64,000 bases of DNA from Alistipes sp. (GTDB lineage: Bacteria; Bacteroidota; Bacteroidia; Bacteroidales; Rikenellaceae). The notes under the pieces were generated by a model. The model was not told where the DNA came from. It searched no databases and was given only the letters and a program-made list of their open reading frames with translations. Made by a program: the position numbers and the translations under genes. The DNA lies in contig JAFYRX010000034.1 of the NCBI GenBank assembly GCA_017546725.1, positions 51,102 through 115,101 of the forward strand, in the 5' to 3' direction. Below are positions 10,155-17,726 of the stretch, piece after piece; position 1 is the stretch's first letter; each line of letters begins with the position of its first letter.

Positions 10155-10964
10155 TTATTGCTTCTTACTCTTTGCTTCGTGCTGGCGAACGAAACGCAAC
10201 AGCAGAGGATAGGCGGGCTCGCACATATTATGGCCGAAGCCGTCCAACTCATAGAGCGTAGCATCGGGGTGTTTGACCATTTGGAACACTCGCCACATAT
10301 AGGCATTCTCCTCATAACGGCCCAACATCTCCATCTCTCTGTCGCCAGTAATCATCAGGAAGGGAGCGGCATCACCACGAACGTGGTATAGCGGAGAGAG
10401 CGAATCAACAACAGGGCGGGTATTGACTATACCGCGAGAACGACGCTCCTCAAAATGGGTAATAGCCTGACCGCTGAACGGGATTACACCCTTCAGTGCA
10501 TTGGCATCGTAGCAATACTTATTCAATCGCGTAGCATCCAGGCCCACCATACTTACCAGATAACCACCAGCCGAGTGGCCCGAGAGATATACCTTCGAAG
10601 CGCTACCACCGTAGTGTTCGATATTGGCAAATACCCACGCCACAGCGCAAGCCGCATCATCGATAATCTCACTGACACTAACTTTGGGCGAGAAGCGATA
10701 ACCTACGCCCACAACCACACAACGACCATCGAGCAATTGCTGCGGAATCTCCTTCTTGCCACCCGTCAAACCACCGCCGTGAAACCACACCACAACGGGC
10801 AAATCCTTTGCACCCTCGATGGTAGCGACATCCAAGCGGCACATCTGTGCGCTATATTCATCTACGTTACGATAGACTATTTCGCGCTCAAACTTGTAAT
10901 CGGCAGCCGATGCTACAGCGACACACAAGAGCGACAGGACGAGAGTAAAAAATCTTTTCATCAT
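10155..10964 (-). CDS. Secreted alpha/beta-hydrolase, esterase
   Basis: The 269-residue protein has a clear Sec signal (cleavage near ASA-AD, residue 20). The oxyanion motif WFHGGGLTGG is near residue 60, the nucleophile lies in GHSAGGYLV near residue 132, and a C-terminal GFGHNM supplies the likely catalytic His. These are the marks of the carboxylesterase/BD-FAE-like group. It probably removes acyl groups from sugars or other small esters outside the cytoplasm. It sits between a TPR-like gene (21 nt upstream) and a secreted phosphoesterase (3 nt downstream) and is likely co-transcribed with cstA. Confidence 0.83.
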   Translation of the reverse strand: MMKRFFTLVLSLLCVAVASAADYKFEREIVYRNVDEYSAQMCRLDVATIEGAKDLPVVVWFHGGGLTGGKKEIPQQLLDGRCVVVGVGYRFSPKVSVSEIIDDAACAVAWVFANIEHYGGSASKVYLSGHSAGGYLVSMVGLDATRLNKYCYDANALKGVIPFSGQAITHFEERRSRGIVNTRPVVDSLSPLYHVRGDAAPFLMITGDREMEMLGRYEENAYMWRVFQMVKHPDATLYELDGFGHNMCEPAYPLLLRFVRQHEAKSKKQ

Positions 10965-10985
10965 AATATTAAGGGTATTATAGGG

Positions 10986-11663
10986 TTATGCCTTTGATAC
11001 GGCCTCGATAAAATCGTTGTTGCGCGCCCACATAGGAGCCGTAGCAAACCAAAACTCGCGAGCCTCGGTCTTATGCGAAGGTCGCTCGCTCTGTCTGTCG
11101 GCCAAGAACTCCTCATCGGTGGGATGCTCCTCGGCGGTAAACTCCTCCCACCACACCTTGTGACGTGTACGCAATTCACGCAACGCATCACGCTCCACGC
11201 CTCCCGTTTGGCGGTAAGTGGCCCACAACTGCAACAACGAATACTCAGCCGTCTTAGGCGATATATCCGATATGACACTCTCCAGGCAGTCGTAATCCTC
11301 CAACTCGACATAGCAAAAAGCCAAAATAACGGTCGCCTGCAGGTGGTCCTCCTCGTCGAAATCGATGACTCGCTCCCACAAGGCGGTAGCCATCTCGACC
11401 TCATCAATCGAGAAGTAATCCAAAGCCGAGTCATAGATTAACTCCAGCGCTGCACGCGACGAAGCATCGTTCCAATCAAGAGGCACAGACTCCTCGCCTG
11501 CGGCATCAAGCAACAGTTGCACCTTCTCGGCACGATACTCACAGGCATCGGCCATACGCCCCTGACGCTCAAGATTCTGCGACGTGCGCAGGATTCGGCT
11601 GCAATCGATACCCTCGACGTGCCACAGCCCCGACGAAGTAGGTGAAAGAGTGATTTTATTCAT
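10986..11663 (-). CDS. TPR-like hypothetical protein
   Basis: This acidic 225-residue protein has no signal peptide and is probably cytoplasmic. Its middle part has repeating helix pairs rich in Ala, Leu and Tyr (for example ATALWERVIDFDEEDHLQATVILAFCYVELEDYD, summarised from residues 90-125) that look like degenerate tetratricopeptide repeats. Its start codon overlaps the cstA stop as TAATG, so translation is probably coupled to the transporter. I know no function; an adaptor or sensor role linked to CstA is only a guess from the coupling. Confidence 0.6.
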   Translation of the reverse strand: MNKITLSPTSSGLWHVEGIDCSRILRTSQNLERQGRMADACEYRAEKVQLLLDAAGEESVPLDWNDASSRAALELIYDSALDYFSIDEVEMATALWERVIDFDEEDHLQATVILAFCYVELEDYDCLESVISDISPKTAEYSLLQLWATYRQTGGVERDALRELRTRHKVWWEEFTAEEHPTDEEFLADRQSERPSHKTEAREFWFATAPMWARNNDFIEAVSKA

Positions 11664-13102
11664 TATTTATTATTTAGAGCATTAGCACGCTTGGTCACTT
11701 TACGCCACATCAGAGCCGTAATCACAAGAGTTACGACACCACCCAAAACATACGAGAGCGAAGTGCTACCCATACCGATGAATTGGTTGGACGTAAAGAT
11801 AAACGTAGTACATATATAAGTCATAAATACAGCGGCTGGCAGGGCAACCCATATATTACGGTTGTGCTCCTTGAGATATACGACTATAACCCACAGCGTG
11901 ATAACCGACATCGACTGATTGAACCACGCAAAGTAACGCCATATAATATCGAAATCGACAAACAACAGCACCGTACCGATGGCAAACAACGGCAGACTGA
12001 TAGCCAAACGCTTGGGGATAGAACGCTGTTCAATCTTCAGCACATCGGCCACAATCAAACGAGCCGAACGGAATGCCGTATCGCCCGAAGTGATGGGTGC
12101 AGCAACAACACCAAGCATAGCGAGGATACCACCTACAACGCCCAATGTAGTGATAGATATGTTATTCACAGCCCAAGCGGCATTATTGCCGTTCTCAGCC
12201 AAAGCCGCAGAGAGATTCTCCACTCCACCAAAGAACGCCATAGCGACAGCAGCCCATATAAGTGCAATTATCGACTCCGAAATCATCGCTCCGTAGAATG
12301 CAGCACGTCCCTCGCGCTCGTTATTGATACAACGTGCCATCAGCGGAGACTGCGTAGCGTGGAAACCCGAGATAGCGCCACACGCAATCGAGATAAAGAG
12401 CGTCGGCACAATAGGCATAGACTCTGCCTGCGGGTGGAAGTTACGCAGTGACGAGAATGTGAGTTCAGGGATGGTATAATCACCCACAAACAACACCACC
12501 GCCAAGCCCAACGCCATAAAGAGCAGAGCCGCACCGAACAAGGGATATATCTTGCCGATGAGTTTGTCGATAGGCAACATAGTGGCTATGAAATAATAGA
12601 CCAAGATGATACCTACCCACCACCAATAGGGAATCGCAGGAGCAATCTCGCTCAAGATGCTGGCAGGAGAGCGCATAAACACTACTCCTACAAGAATCAG
12701 CAACACGAGCGACATCACACGCATAAAATCACGCAGACCGCCACCCAAATATCGGCCCACGATTTCAGGCAGGCTGACACCCTCGTTGCGGGTGATAATG
12801 ATGCCCGAGATGTAGTCGTGCATAGCACCGATGAATATGCCGCCCAACGTAATCCAAATGAATGCAACGGGGCCGAAACAAGCACCCATAATCGCTCCGA
12901 AAATAGGGCCTACGCCCGCAATGTTGAGCAACTGAATCATAAAAGTCTTCCATAACGGCATAGGCATATAATCTACACCATCGTAGAGTGTTTTGCTCGG
13001 CACTTCAGCCGAGTCCTTCACCTCGCAGACTCGCTCCAGGTAACGGCCATAGCCAAAATAGGCCGCCACGAGCAATCCCAGACAGATAATAAATGTTACC
13101 AT
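11663..13102 (-). CDS. cstA: CstA-family carbon starvation protein, peptide/pyruvate transporter
   Basis: The protein is a polytopic inner-membrane carrier of the CstA family, members of which take up peptides or pyruvate during carbon limitation. The family segments are visible: GPIFGAIMGACFGPVAFIWI near residue 65, FIGAMHDYISG with its conserved HDY near 92, ARCINNEREGRAAFYGAM near 255 and APITSGDTAFRSARLI near 335. At 479 residues it is the short form, lacking the long C-terminal extension of E. coli CstA. Twelve or more hydrophobic segments can be counted. It heads a unit with the TPR-like, esterase and phosphoesterase genes. I see no TAnnTTTG promoter within 200 nt upstream. Confidence 0.9.
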   Translation of the reverse strand: MVTFIICLGLLVAAYFGYGRYLERVCEVKDSAEVPSKTLYDGVDYMPMPLWKTFMIQLLNIAGVGPIFGAIMGACFGPVAFIWITLGGIFIGAMHDYISGIIITRNEGVSLPEIVGRYLGGGLRDFMRVMSLVLLILVGVVFMRSPASILSEIAPAIPYWWWVGIILVYYFIATMLPIDKLIGKIYPLFGAALLFMALGLAVVLFVGDYTIPELTFSSLRNFHPQAESMPIVPTLFISIACGAISGFHATQSPLMARCINNEREGRAAFYGAMISESIIALIWAAVAMAFFGGVENLSAALAENGNNAAWAVNNISITTLGVVGGILAMLGVVAAPITSGDTAFRSARLIVADVLKIEQRSIPKRLAISLPLFAIGTVLLFVDFDIIWRYFAWFNQSMSVITLWVIVVYLKEHNRNIWVALPAAVFMTYICTTFIFTSNQFIGMGSTSLSYVLGGVVTLVITALMWRKVTKRANALNNK

Positions 13103-13302
13103 TTTTGTTCTCCTTTTATTCTCACTAACCTTTACGAGAGTCCTCAGCCCGCACTCTACGGTGCAAAAGGCGAAAAACTTTCTTGGTGCGAATTTAATAA
13201 AAATTTAAGGAAATATTACATTTTTTCACCACGCGAAGTTCAATCTTTAAAAATATTTGCGATATTTGCACTTGAAAGTAGGCCGCGTTGGCGACTTTGC
13301 TT
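13103..13302. other. Intergenic space between cstA and tRNA-Thr
   Basis: No gene is visible. The stretch is AT-rich and contains two ATATTTGC sequences just before the tRNA that only partly match the promoter consensus. Confidence 0.4.
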
Positions 13303-13374
13303 GCTGAATTAGCTCAGTGGTAGAGCACTTCACTCGTAATGAAGGGGTCCCGAGTTCAAGTCTCGGATTCAGCT
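13303..13374 (+). tRNA. tRNA-Thr (anticodon CGT)
   Basis: All arms pair: acceptor GCTGAAT/ATTCAGC, D stem GCTC/GAGC, anticodon stem CTTCA/TGAAG around the loop CTCGTAA, T stem CCGAG/CTCGG with loop TTCAAGT. The anticodon CGT reads ACG (Thr). The gene has 72 nt with no encoded CCA. Its 3' end is part of a direct repeat described separately. Confidence 0.95.
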
Positions 13375-13423
13375 CTTGGAGAGCGGTGGGCAACCTCCTA
13401 AACTTGCCGAGCACAGATGCGGA
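13349..13423 (+). repeat. Direct repeat containing the tRNA-Thr 3' end, copy 1
   Basis: The last 26 nt of the tRNA and the following 38 nt (13349-13412) recur exactly at 13508-13571; the match continues to 13423 with two mismatches. The offset is 159 nt. Confidence 0.9.
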
Positions 13424-13440
13424 ACGAGGGACCCCAAAAG

Positions 13441-13461
13441 TCTCCCTTTCTCAAAGGGAGA
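13441..13461. repeat. Short hairpin repeat (TCTCCCTTT type)
   Basis: TCTCCCTTT and AAAGGGAGA surround a 3-nt loop, followed by TTTAGAGGGA. It resembles the ends of the family A elements at 47.7 and 57.7 kb. Confidence 0.6.
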
Positions 13462-13491
13462 TTTAGAGGGAATGTAAATATAAGTCCCCAC

Positions 13492-13509
13492 GGGATGCCA
13501 CAGCATCCC
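13492..13509. other. Hairpin abutting the second tRNA-Thr fragment
   Basis: GGGATGC and GCATCCC pair around a 4-nt loop. The right arm merges with the first bases of the repeated tRNA 3' segment. Confidence 0.55.
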
Positions 13510-13582
13510 CGAGTTCAAGTCTCGGATTCAGCTCTTGGAGAGCGGTGGGCAACCTCCTAAACTTGCCGAGCGCGGATGCGGA
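13508..13582 (+). repeat. Direct repeat copy 2: orphan tRNA-Thr 3' fragment
   Basis: This copy carries the T arm, the 3' acceptor strand and the downstream spacer of tRNA-Thr but lacks the first 46 nt of the tRNA, so it cannot form a tRNA. See the findings for possible origins. Confidence 0.9.
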
Positions 13583-13632
13583 GAAATAACATACAAACAC
13601 CATCGCAAACCTCAAATTAAGTTCTGAAATAG

Positions 13633-13666
13633 CCTCAATAAACGAGTTGTTTATTGGGGTGTTTTT
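13633..13666 (+). terminator. Intrinsic terminator downstream of tRNA-Thr
   Basis: CCTCAATAAAC and GTTTATTGGGG form an 11-bp stem around GAGTT, followed by TGTTTTT. Confidence 0.7.
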
Positions 13667-13727
13667 ATAAAAAAGACCGATTGAATTCTATAAAAACAGA
13701 AAACTATAAACTAAACTTAAATTTATT

Positions 13728-14672
13728 ATGAACAGTAAAAACATTTTCGGTTTCGCACGCAAGGCTGTGATGGCCGTTGCTTGCGCATCGTTTGTTCTTG
13801 GCGCTATCGTTATGCCGCAGTCGGCAGAGGCCAAGAAGGCAAAGAAGATTGGTATCCAGCTCTACTCTGTAATGGGTGCCGTACAGAAGGACCCCAAGGC
13901 ATCGGTTGAGCGTTTGGCTTCAATGGGCTACAACGTATTCGAGTTGGTACAGTGGGGCGGTAACCCCAAGGTATTTGGCTTGTCAGCCGAGGAGTTCAAG
14001 GCATTGTGCGAGGCTAACGGTGTAAATATCGTATCTACTCACTCAAGCATCCAGGAGGACCCCGCAAAGGAGGCAGAGATTATGCAGCGTTGGAGAGATT
14101 TGTTCGCTATCCAGAAGGCTTGCGGTGGTAAGTACTTCGTTATCCCAAGTTACCGTGCAGACTACTCTGTAAAGGGTATTCAGCAAATGTGCGACTACCT
14201 CAACAAGGTAGGTAAAATTGCAAAGGAGGAGTATGGTCTTATGCTCGGTTATCACAACCACTCTGGCGAGTACAAGAAACTCTCTGACAAGGACCAGTTG
14301 ATGTGGGAGTACCTGGTAGAGAACACCAACCCCGAGTATGTATGCTTCGAGTTGGACGTATATTGGTGTACAAAGGGTAATCAGGACCCCGTTGCATACC
14401 TCAAGAAGTATCCCAAGCGCATCAAGTTGTTGCACATCAAGGATGAGTTCGTGATTGGCGAGAGCGGCACAATCAACTTCGAGGGCATCTTCAAGCAGTT
14501 CTACAAGAACGGTATGAAGGATTATGTCGTAGAGATTGAGACTCCCCGTTCATTGCGTCAGAAGACAAATGCCGACGGTAGCCGTTTGACACAGGACCAG
14601 ATTATGGACGAGATGTTTGAGGCTGCTCGCAAGAGTGCAGAGTATTTGCAGAACGCAAAGTTCGTAAAGTAA
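13728..14672 (+). CDS. Secreted sugar phosphate isomerase/epimerase-like TIM-barrel protein
   Basis: The 314-residue protein has a Sec signal ending in SAEA-KK (about residue 35), then a TIM-barrel of the xylose-isomerase-like (AP endonuclease 2) fold. Metal-site elements are visible: LGYHNHSGEY near residue 178, FELDVYW near 208, LLHIKDE near 235 and a final VEIETP near 269. Such proteins isomerise or epimerise sugars, and the secreted forms in Bacteroidota often accompany Gfo/Idh/MocA and DUF1080 proteins acting on keto-sugars. Here it stands alone between tRNA-Thr and a terminator. A second family member is at 22135. I find no exact promoter motif. Confidence 0.78.
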   Translation: MNSKNIFGFARKAVMAVACASFVLGAIVMPQSAEAKKAKKIGIQLYSVMGAVQKDPKASVERLASMGYNVFELVQWGGNPKVFGLSAEEFKALCEANGVNIVSTHSSIQEDPAKEAEIMQRWRDLFAIQKACGGKYFVIPSYRADYSVKGIQQMCDYLNKVGKIAKEEYGLMLGYHNHSGEYKKLSDKDQLMWEYLVENTNPEYVCFELDVYWCTKGNQDPVAYLKKYPKRIKLLHIKDEFVIGESGTINFEGIFKQFYKNGMKDYVVEIETPRSLRQKTNADGSRLTQDQIMDEMFEAARKSAEYLQNAKFVK

Positions 14673-14694
14673 TCTTCGACAGAAGATAAAATAG

Positions 14695-14731
14695 TTAGGG
14701 TGGCAACCGCAAAAGTTGCCACCCTAATTTA
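14695..14731. terminator. Terminator between converging genes
   Basis: TTAGGGTGGCAAC and GTTGCCACCCTAA form a perfect 13-bp stem followed by ATTTATTT. Confidence 0.8.
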
Positions 14732-14755
14732 TTTGCATTACTTATCATTACCTTA

Positions 14756-15652
14756 TTACGACTTCTTATACGTCAGCAATACCGTTACTCCAGAATCCTC
14801 TTTGCCATCCGTTTTAGGCTGAATATTCTTGGCCTCAAAACGTATCATCTCGCCACTATTACGTTTGGTGCGAGGAGCAGTCGTGCTACCTGAAATTCCA
14901 ACTGAACTGCCAAGTTGCGGACGACTACCACCAATTTTACCTCGGCGGACATATTCATATCGTGTCATCTTGATATCCATCTCGCCGAAGGTAAATGCCG
15001 AGCAATCGCCATCCGCCGAATCATCCAAAAAAATCTGATAGCGGCTACTCAAAATTGGCAATTCGCCTCCATACTTGAAATCTGTCAATTTGTTGTTTTT
15101 TATCGACTCGGTACATTCATACGAATACTCTATCACATCTCCCGCTTTAGCCGTTGGAAATACGATTTTCATTATACCCTCCTTGGCATTAGTGCGCTCA
15201 TATTTGCAGTCCGACAACTTTAAGGATGTCTTTACCACCTCACCATTCGCTTGTGAATAGATATATCCCGACACCTCATCAATAATGCAGACATTCTCGT
15301 CACCGTGTTTATAGTAAGGAATCTCGATTGTCGCGTAACGTACGCCCGCGTCGTTTAGAATCTTTATCTTACGAGTTATGCGAGTGTAAACATATTGGGG
15401 TACATCCATATCGTCCATATACTCCCATATCCAAATGCGTGGCTCGATAATCTCCTCCAGTACAACAGCATCGGCATCGGCAACATCCATCGTAAAATCG
15501 GTATTCGAGAGTTCTGCTTGGGAAACATTACCCATTACATACTCCTCAGCAATAGGAAGTTTTGTACTATTTTTTCGTGAGGAGTTACCGCCTGCGGTAA
15601 GGGTAAAACCGCAAACAGCCAACATTGTGGCTACTAATAAAATCTTTTTCAT
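14756..15652 (-). CDS. Secreted DUF3857-type protein without a transglutaminase domain
   Basis: The 298-residue protein starts with a signal peptide (MKKILLVATMLAVCGFTLTAGG). The segment from about residue 65 to 200, with QYVYTRITRKIKILNDAGVRYATIEIPY and AGDVIEYSYECT (described in pieces from residues 86-180), resembles the N-terminal DUF3857 domain. In the usual family this domain is followed by a transglutaminase-like domain of several hundred residues, which is absent here, so this is a short relative. It is probably periplasmic or on the surface; the function is unknown. Its promoter contains a nine-cytosine tract in the spacer and its leader begins with a 13-bp hairpin, which suggests variable expression. 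Confidence 0.65.
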   Translation of the reverse strand: MKKILLVATMLAVCGFTLTAGGNSSRKNSTKLPIAEEYVMGNVSQAELSNTDFTMDVADADAVVLEEIIEPRIWIWEYMDDMDVPQYVYTRITRKIKILNDAGVRYATIEIPYYKHGDENVCIIDEVSGYIYSQANGEVVKTSLKLSDCKYERTNAKEGIMKIVFPTAKAGDVIEYSYECTESIKNNKLTDFKYGGELPILSSRYQIFLDDSADGDCSAFTFGEMDIKMTRYEYVRRGKIGGSRPQLGSSVGISGSTTAPRTKRNSGEMIRFEAKNIQPKTDGKEDSGVTVLLTYKKS

Positions 15653-15683
15653 AACGACCTATGGTTAGATTGATAATAAAGTT

Positions 15684-15713
15684 GTTACGGATGCAGATAC
15701 TCTGCTCCGTAAC
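15684..15713 (-). promoter_or_regulatory. Leader hairpin of the DUF3857-type gene
   Basis: On the minus strand GTTACGGA-GCAGA and TCTGC-A-TCCGTAAC pair around GTA, giving 13 base pairs with one bulge. It covers the predicted transcript 5' end and could stabilise the mRNA, or act as a weak terminator for the thioesterase gene upstream. Confidence 0.6.
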
Positions 15714-15745
15714 AAAATTATGAAAAATTTTCGGGGGGGGGCAAA
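15713..15745 (-). promoter_or_regulatory. Promoter with a C9 tract in its spacer
   Basis: On the minus strand TTTG (15742-15745) is followed by nine cytosines (15733-15741), twelve more bases and TAATTTTG (15713-15720). Both elements match the Bacteroidota consensus and the spacer is 21 nt, one or two longer than in neighbouring promoters. The start codon is at 15652. Confidence 0.65.
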
Positions 15746-15776
15746 TTTTTCTAAAAAAATAACGGAAATATTTTCG

Positions 15777-16169
15777 TTATTCTCCTACATACGGAATCCA
15801 CTCTTTGGGGACTGCTACCGATTGGCCGCGCTGCTTGTCGTAGCACACCATAACCGTTCGTGAGAGCGTACACAGACGCTCGCCTGACTTCAGGCGTTGC
15901 ACAAGCGTCAGGCTTTTGTGGCCGACCTTCTCAATGAAGGTCTCGACTAGCAACTCCTCGCCATAGCGAATCTGCTCGTAGAACTCCGTATTGAGCGAAG
16001 CAATGATGGCGGGCACCTGCTCGGCGGCTGCGGTCAATCGCCACAACTCCTTAAACAAATCGGTTTTACCCAAGTCGAAATACATCTGCTGTGCGACATT
16101 ATTGACGTGACCAAAGGAGTCCGCATCCGAGAATCGCATCTGAATCGGAGTCTTTATTAACAATGCCAT
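15777..16169 (-). CDS. 4HBT hot-dog acyl-CoA thioesterase
   Basis: This 130-residue protein has the single hot-dog fold of the 4-hydroxybenzoyl-CoA thioesterase/YbgC group. The family signature RFSDADSFGHVNN is at residues 12-24, with Asp and His-Val-Asn-Asn in the usual places. It hydrolyses acyl-CoA thioesters in the cytoplasm; the chain specificity cannot be told from sequence. It follows tsaC by 14 nt and is probably transcribed with it. Confidence 0.85.
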   Translation of the reverse strand: MALLIKTPIQMRFSDADSFGHVNNVAQQMYFDLGKTDLFKELWRLTAAAEQVPAIIASLNTEFYEQIRYGEELLVETFIEKVGHKSLTLVQRLKSGERLCTLSRTVMVCYDKQRGQSVAVPKEWIPYVGE

Positions 16170-16183
16170 AGGAGCGCTGAAAC

Positions 16184-16756
16184 TTATTGACGGATAATCT
16201 TCACCTCGCCACGCTCGCCAAAGGCAATGATAGCGCTGGGCTTACAGGTCGGCTTACCCTGGAAACGGGGATTTACGACAAAATCCACTCCCTCGATAAT
16301 TTCGCGGCTCACCTCCTGCAGACCCTTCAATGGCGTAGGCTCGCCCGAAATATTGGCCGATGTCGATACAATAGGCTTGCCGAAACGACGCAACAACTGA
16401 CTGCAAAAATCGTGATTCGGAACTCGCACACCGAGCGTACCCTCCTCGGGAATCAAATTTTTGGCTACACCCACAGCACCCTCAAGGATGAGAGTCAATG
16501 GTTTCTCGCTCATCTCCATAACCTCAAAGGCGATACCTGGAGCCTTGTTCACATAGCGCACAATCATATCGGCATCGCGGCACAGCACGAGCATCGAGTG
16601 TTTGTCCTGACTCTGCTTGAGAGCATATACTTTTGCCACGGCCTCCTCGTTGGTCGCATCACAACCTATGCCCCACACCGTATCGGTAGGATAGAGAATC
16701 AATCCGCCCTGACGCAGCACCTCGATGGCCGCCAAAATCTCCTTTTCCATAAACAT
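16184..16756 (-). CDS. tsaC: L-threonylcarbamoyladenylate synthase
   Basis: The enzyme makes threonylcarbamoyl-AMP from threonine, bicarbonate and ATP for the t6A37 modification of ANN-decoding tRNAs. The Sua5/YciO/YrdC fold is clear: GGLILYPTDTVWGIGCDATN at residues 17-36, ALKQSQDKHSMLVL near 48 and IVSTSANISGEPTP near 135. The length of 190 residues is that of the TsaC form without the extra Sua5 domain. Translation may start at Met1 or Met3. A TACTTTTG promoter lies 20 nt upstream, and the thioesterase gene follows. Confidence 0.92.
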   Translation of the reverse strand: MFMEKEILAAIEVLRQGGLILYPTDTVWGIGCDATNEEAVAKVYALKQSQDKHSMLVLCRDADMIVRYVNKAPGIAFEVMEMSEKPLTLILEGAVGVAKNLIPEEGTLGVRVPNHDFCSQLLRRFGKPIVSTSANISGEPTPLKGLQEVSREIIEGVDFVVNPRFQGKPTCKPSAIIAFGERGEVKIIRQ

Positions 16757-16775
16757 CTATTTTTATTATAAAGTA

Positions 16776-16783
16776 CAAAAGTA
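16776..16783 (-). promoter_or_regulatory. -7 element of the tsaC-thioesterase unit
   Basis: TACTTTTG on the minus strand, 20 nt before the tsaC start. Confidence 0.6.
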
Positions 16784-16857
16784 GTGATTTTTCTTCATAG
16801 TATGCTCTTCGGCGCTATAAATTTGACCGCAGAGTTGCTTTGTGTCAATTATTTTCG

Positions 16858-16865
16858 TATTTTTG
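16858..16865 (+). promoter_or_regulatory. -7 element of yebC
   Basis: TATTTTTG with a TTG 20 nt upstream (16835-16837). The start codon is at 16903. A second match, TAAATTTG at 16818-16825, may be an additional promoter. Confidence 0.6.
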
Positions 16866-16902
16866 CGGTCAGCAAAAAATAACAACAAAAATATAACTCA
16901 TT

Positions 16903-17631
16903 ATGGGAAGAGCGTTTGAGTATCGCAAAGCGAGAAAAATGAAGCGTTGGGGACATATGGCCCGCGTATTTACTAAAATCGGTAAGGAGATTGAAATCGC
17001 AGTAAAGGCTGCTGGTTCAGACCCTTCATCTAACACACGTCTGCGTATCTTGATTCAGAACGCCAAGGCGGAGAATATGCCTAAGGAGAACATCGAGCGC
17101 GCTATCAAGCGTGCTACTGATAAGGATGCTGCCGATTACAAGGAGATGATTTACGAGGGATATGGCCCTCACGGTGTAGCCTTCTTGGTAGAGACTGCAA
17201 CTGACAACACTAACCGTACGGTTGCCAGCGTCAGAATGTACTTCAACAAGTGTGGAGGTACATTGGGTAACTCAGGTAGCGTAGCATTTATGTTCGAGCA
17301 CAAGTGCGTGTTCAAGTTCAAGCCTACTGCAGAGTTCGACCCCGAGGAGATGGAGTTGGAGATGATTGACTTGGGTGTTGACGAGTTCTTCGCTGAGGAT
17401 GGTGAGGTAACAGTTAGTGCCCCCTACGAGTCATTCGGTGCCATCCAGAAGTGGATTGAGGACAACGGTCACGAGTTGGTATCAGGTGAGGGCGTACGCA
17501 TCCCCACCGACACAAAGGAACTTACAGCCGAGGAGCGTGAGGCTGTCGAGAAGTTACAGGAGAAGTTGGAGGAGGACGAGGATGTGGTAAACGTATATAC
17601 CACAATGGCCGAGGCCGACGACGAGGAGTAA
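16903..17631 (+). CDS. yebC: YebC/PmpR-family protein (TACO1-like)
   Basis: The 242-residue protein belongs to the YebC/PmpR family. Members were first described as DNA-binding regulators and more recently as ribosome-associated factors that help translate difficult sequences. The hallmark start MGRAFEYRKARKMKRWG and FTKIGKEIEIAVKAAG segment (residues 20-38) are present, followed by RAIKRATDK near 66, YEGYGPHGVAFLVE near 81 and the acidic C-terminus. The length is normal and the protein is probably cytoplasmic. It diverges from tsaC and ends at a terminator that overlaps the next promoter. Confidence 0.93.
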   Translation: MGRAFEYRKARKMKRWGHMARVFTKIGKEIEIAVKAAGSDPSSNTRLRILIQNAKAENMPKENIERAIKRATDKDAADYKEMIYEGYGPHGVAFLVETATDNTNRTVASVRMYFNKCGGTLGNSGSVAFMFEHKCVFKFKPTAEFDPEEMELEMIDLGVDEFFAEDGEVTVSAPYESFGAIQKWIEDNGHELVSGEGVRIPTDTKELTAEEREAVEKLQEKLEEDEDVVNVYTTMAEADDEE

Positions 17632-17656
17632 ACCTTTTCGGAGCAACACAAAGAGT

Positions 17657-17694
17657 AAAAACGATATTTGGGGCTATCTCGAATATCGTTTTTT
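17657..17694 (+). terminator. Terminator of yebC
   Basis: AAAAACGATATT and AATATCGTTTTT form a 12-bp stem. The T-run ends 4 nt before the -7 element of the next gene. Confidence 0.75.
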
Positions 17695-17697
17695 TCG

Positions 17698-17705
17698 TAT
17701 ATTTG
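17698..17705 (+). promoter_or_regulatory. -7 element of the FAD/Fe-S dehydrogenase gene
   Basis: TATATTTG, 21 nt before the start at 17727 and directly after the yebC terminator. Confidence 0.6.
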
Positions 17706-17726
17706 TACATATAATTTTGGCAAAAT

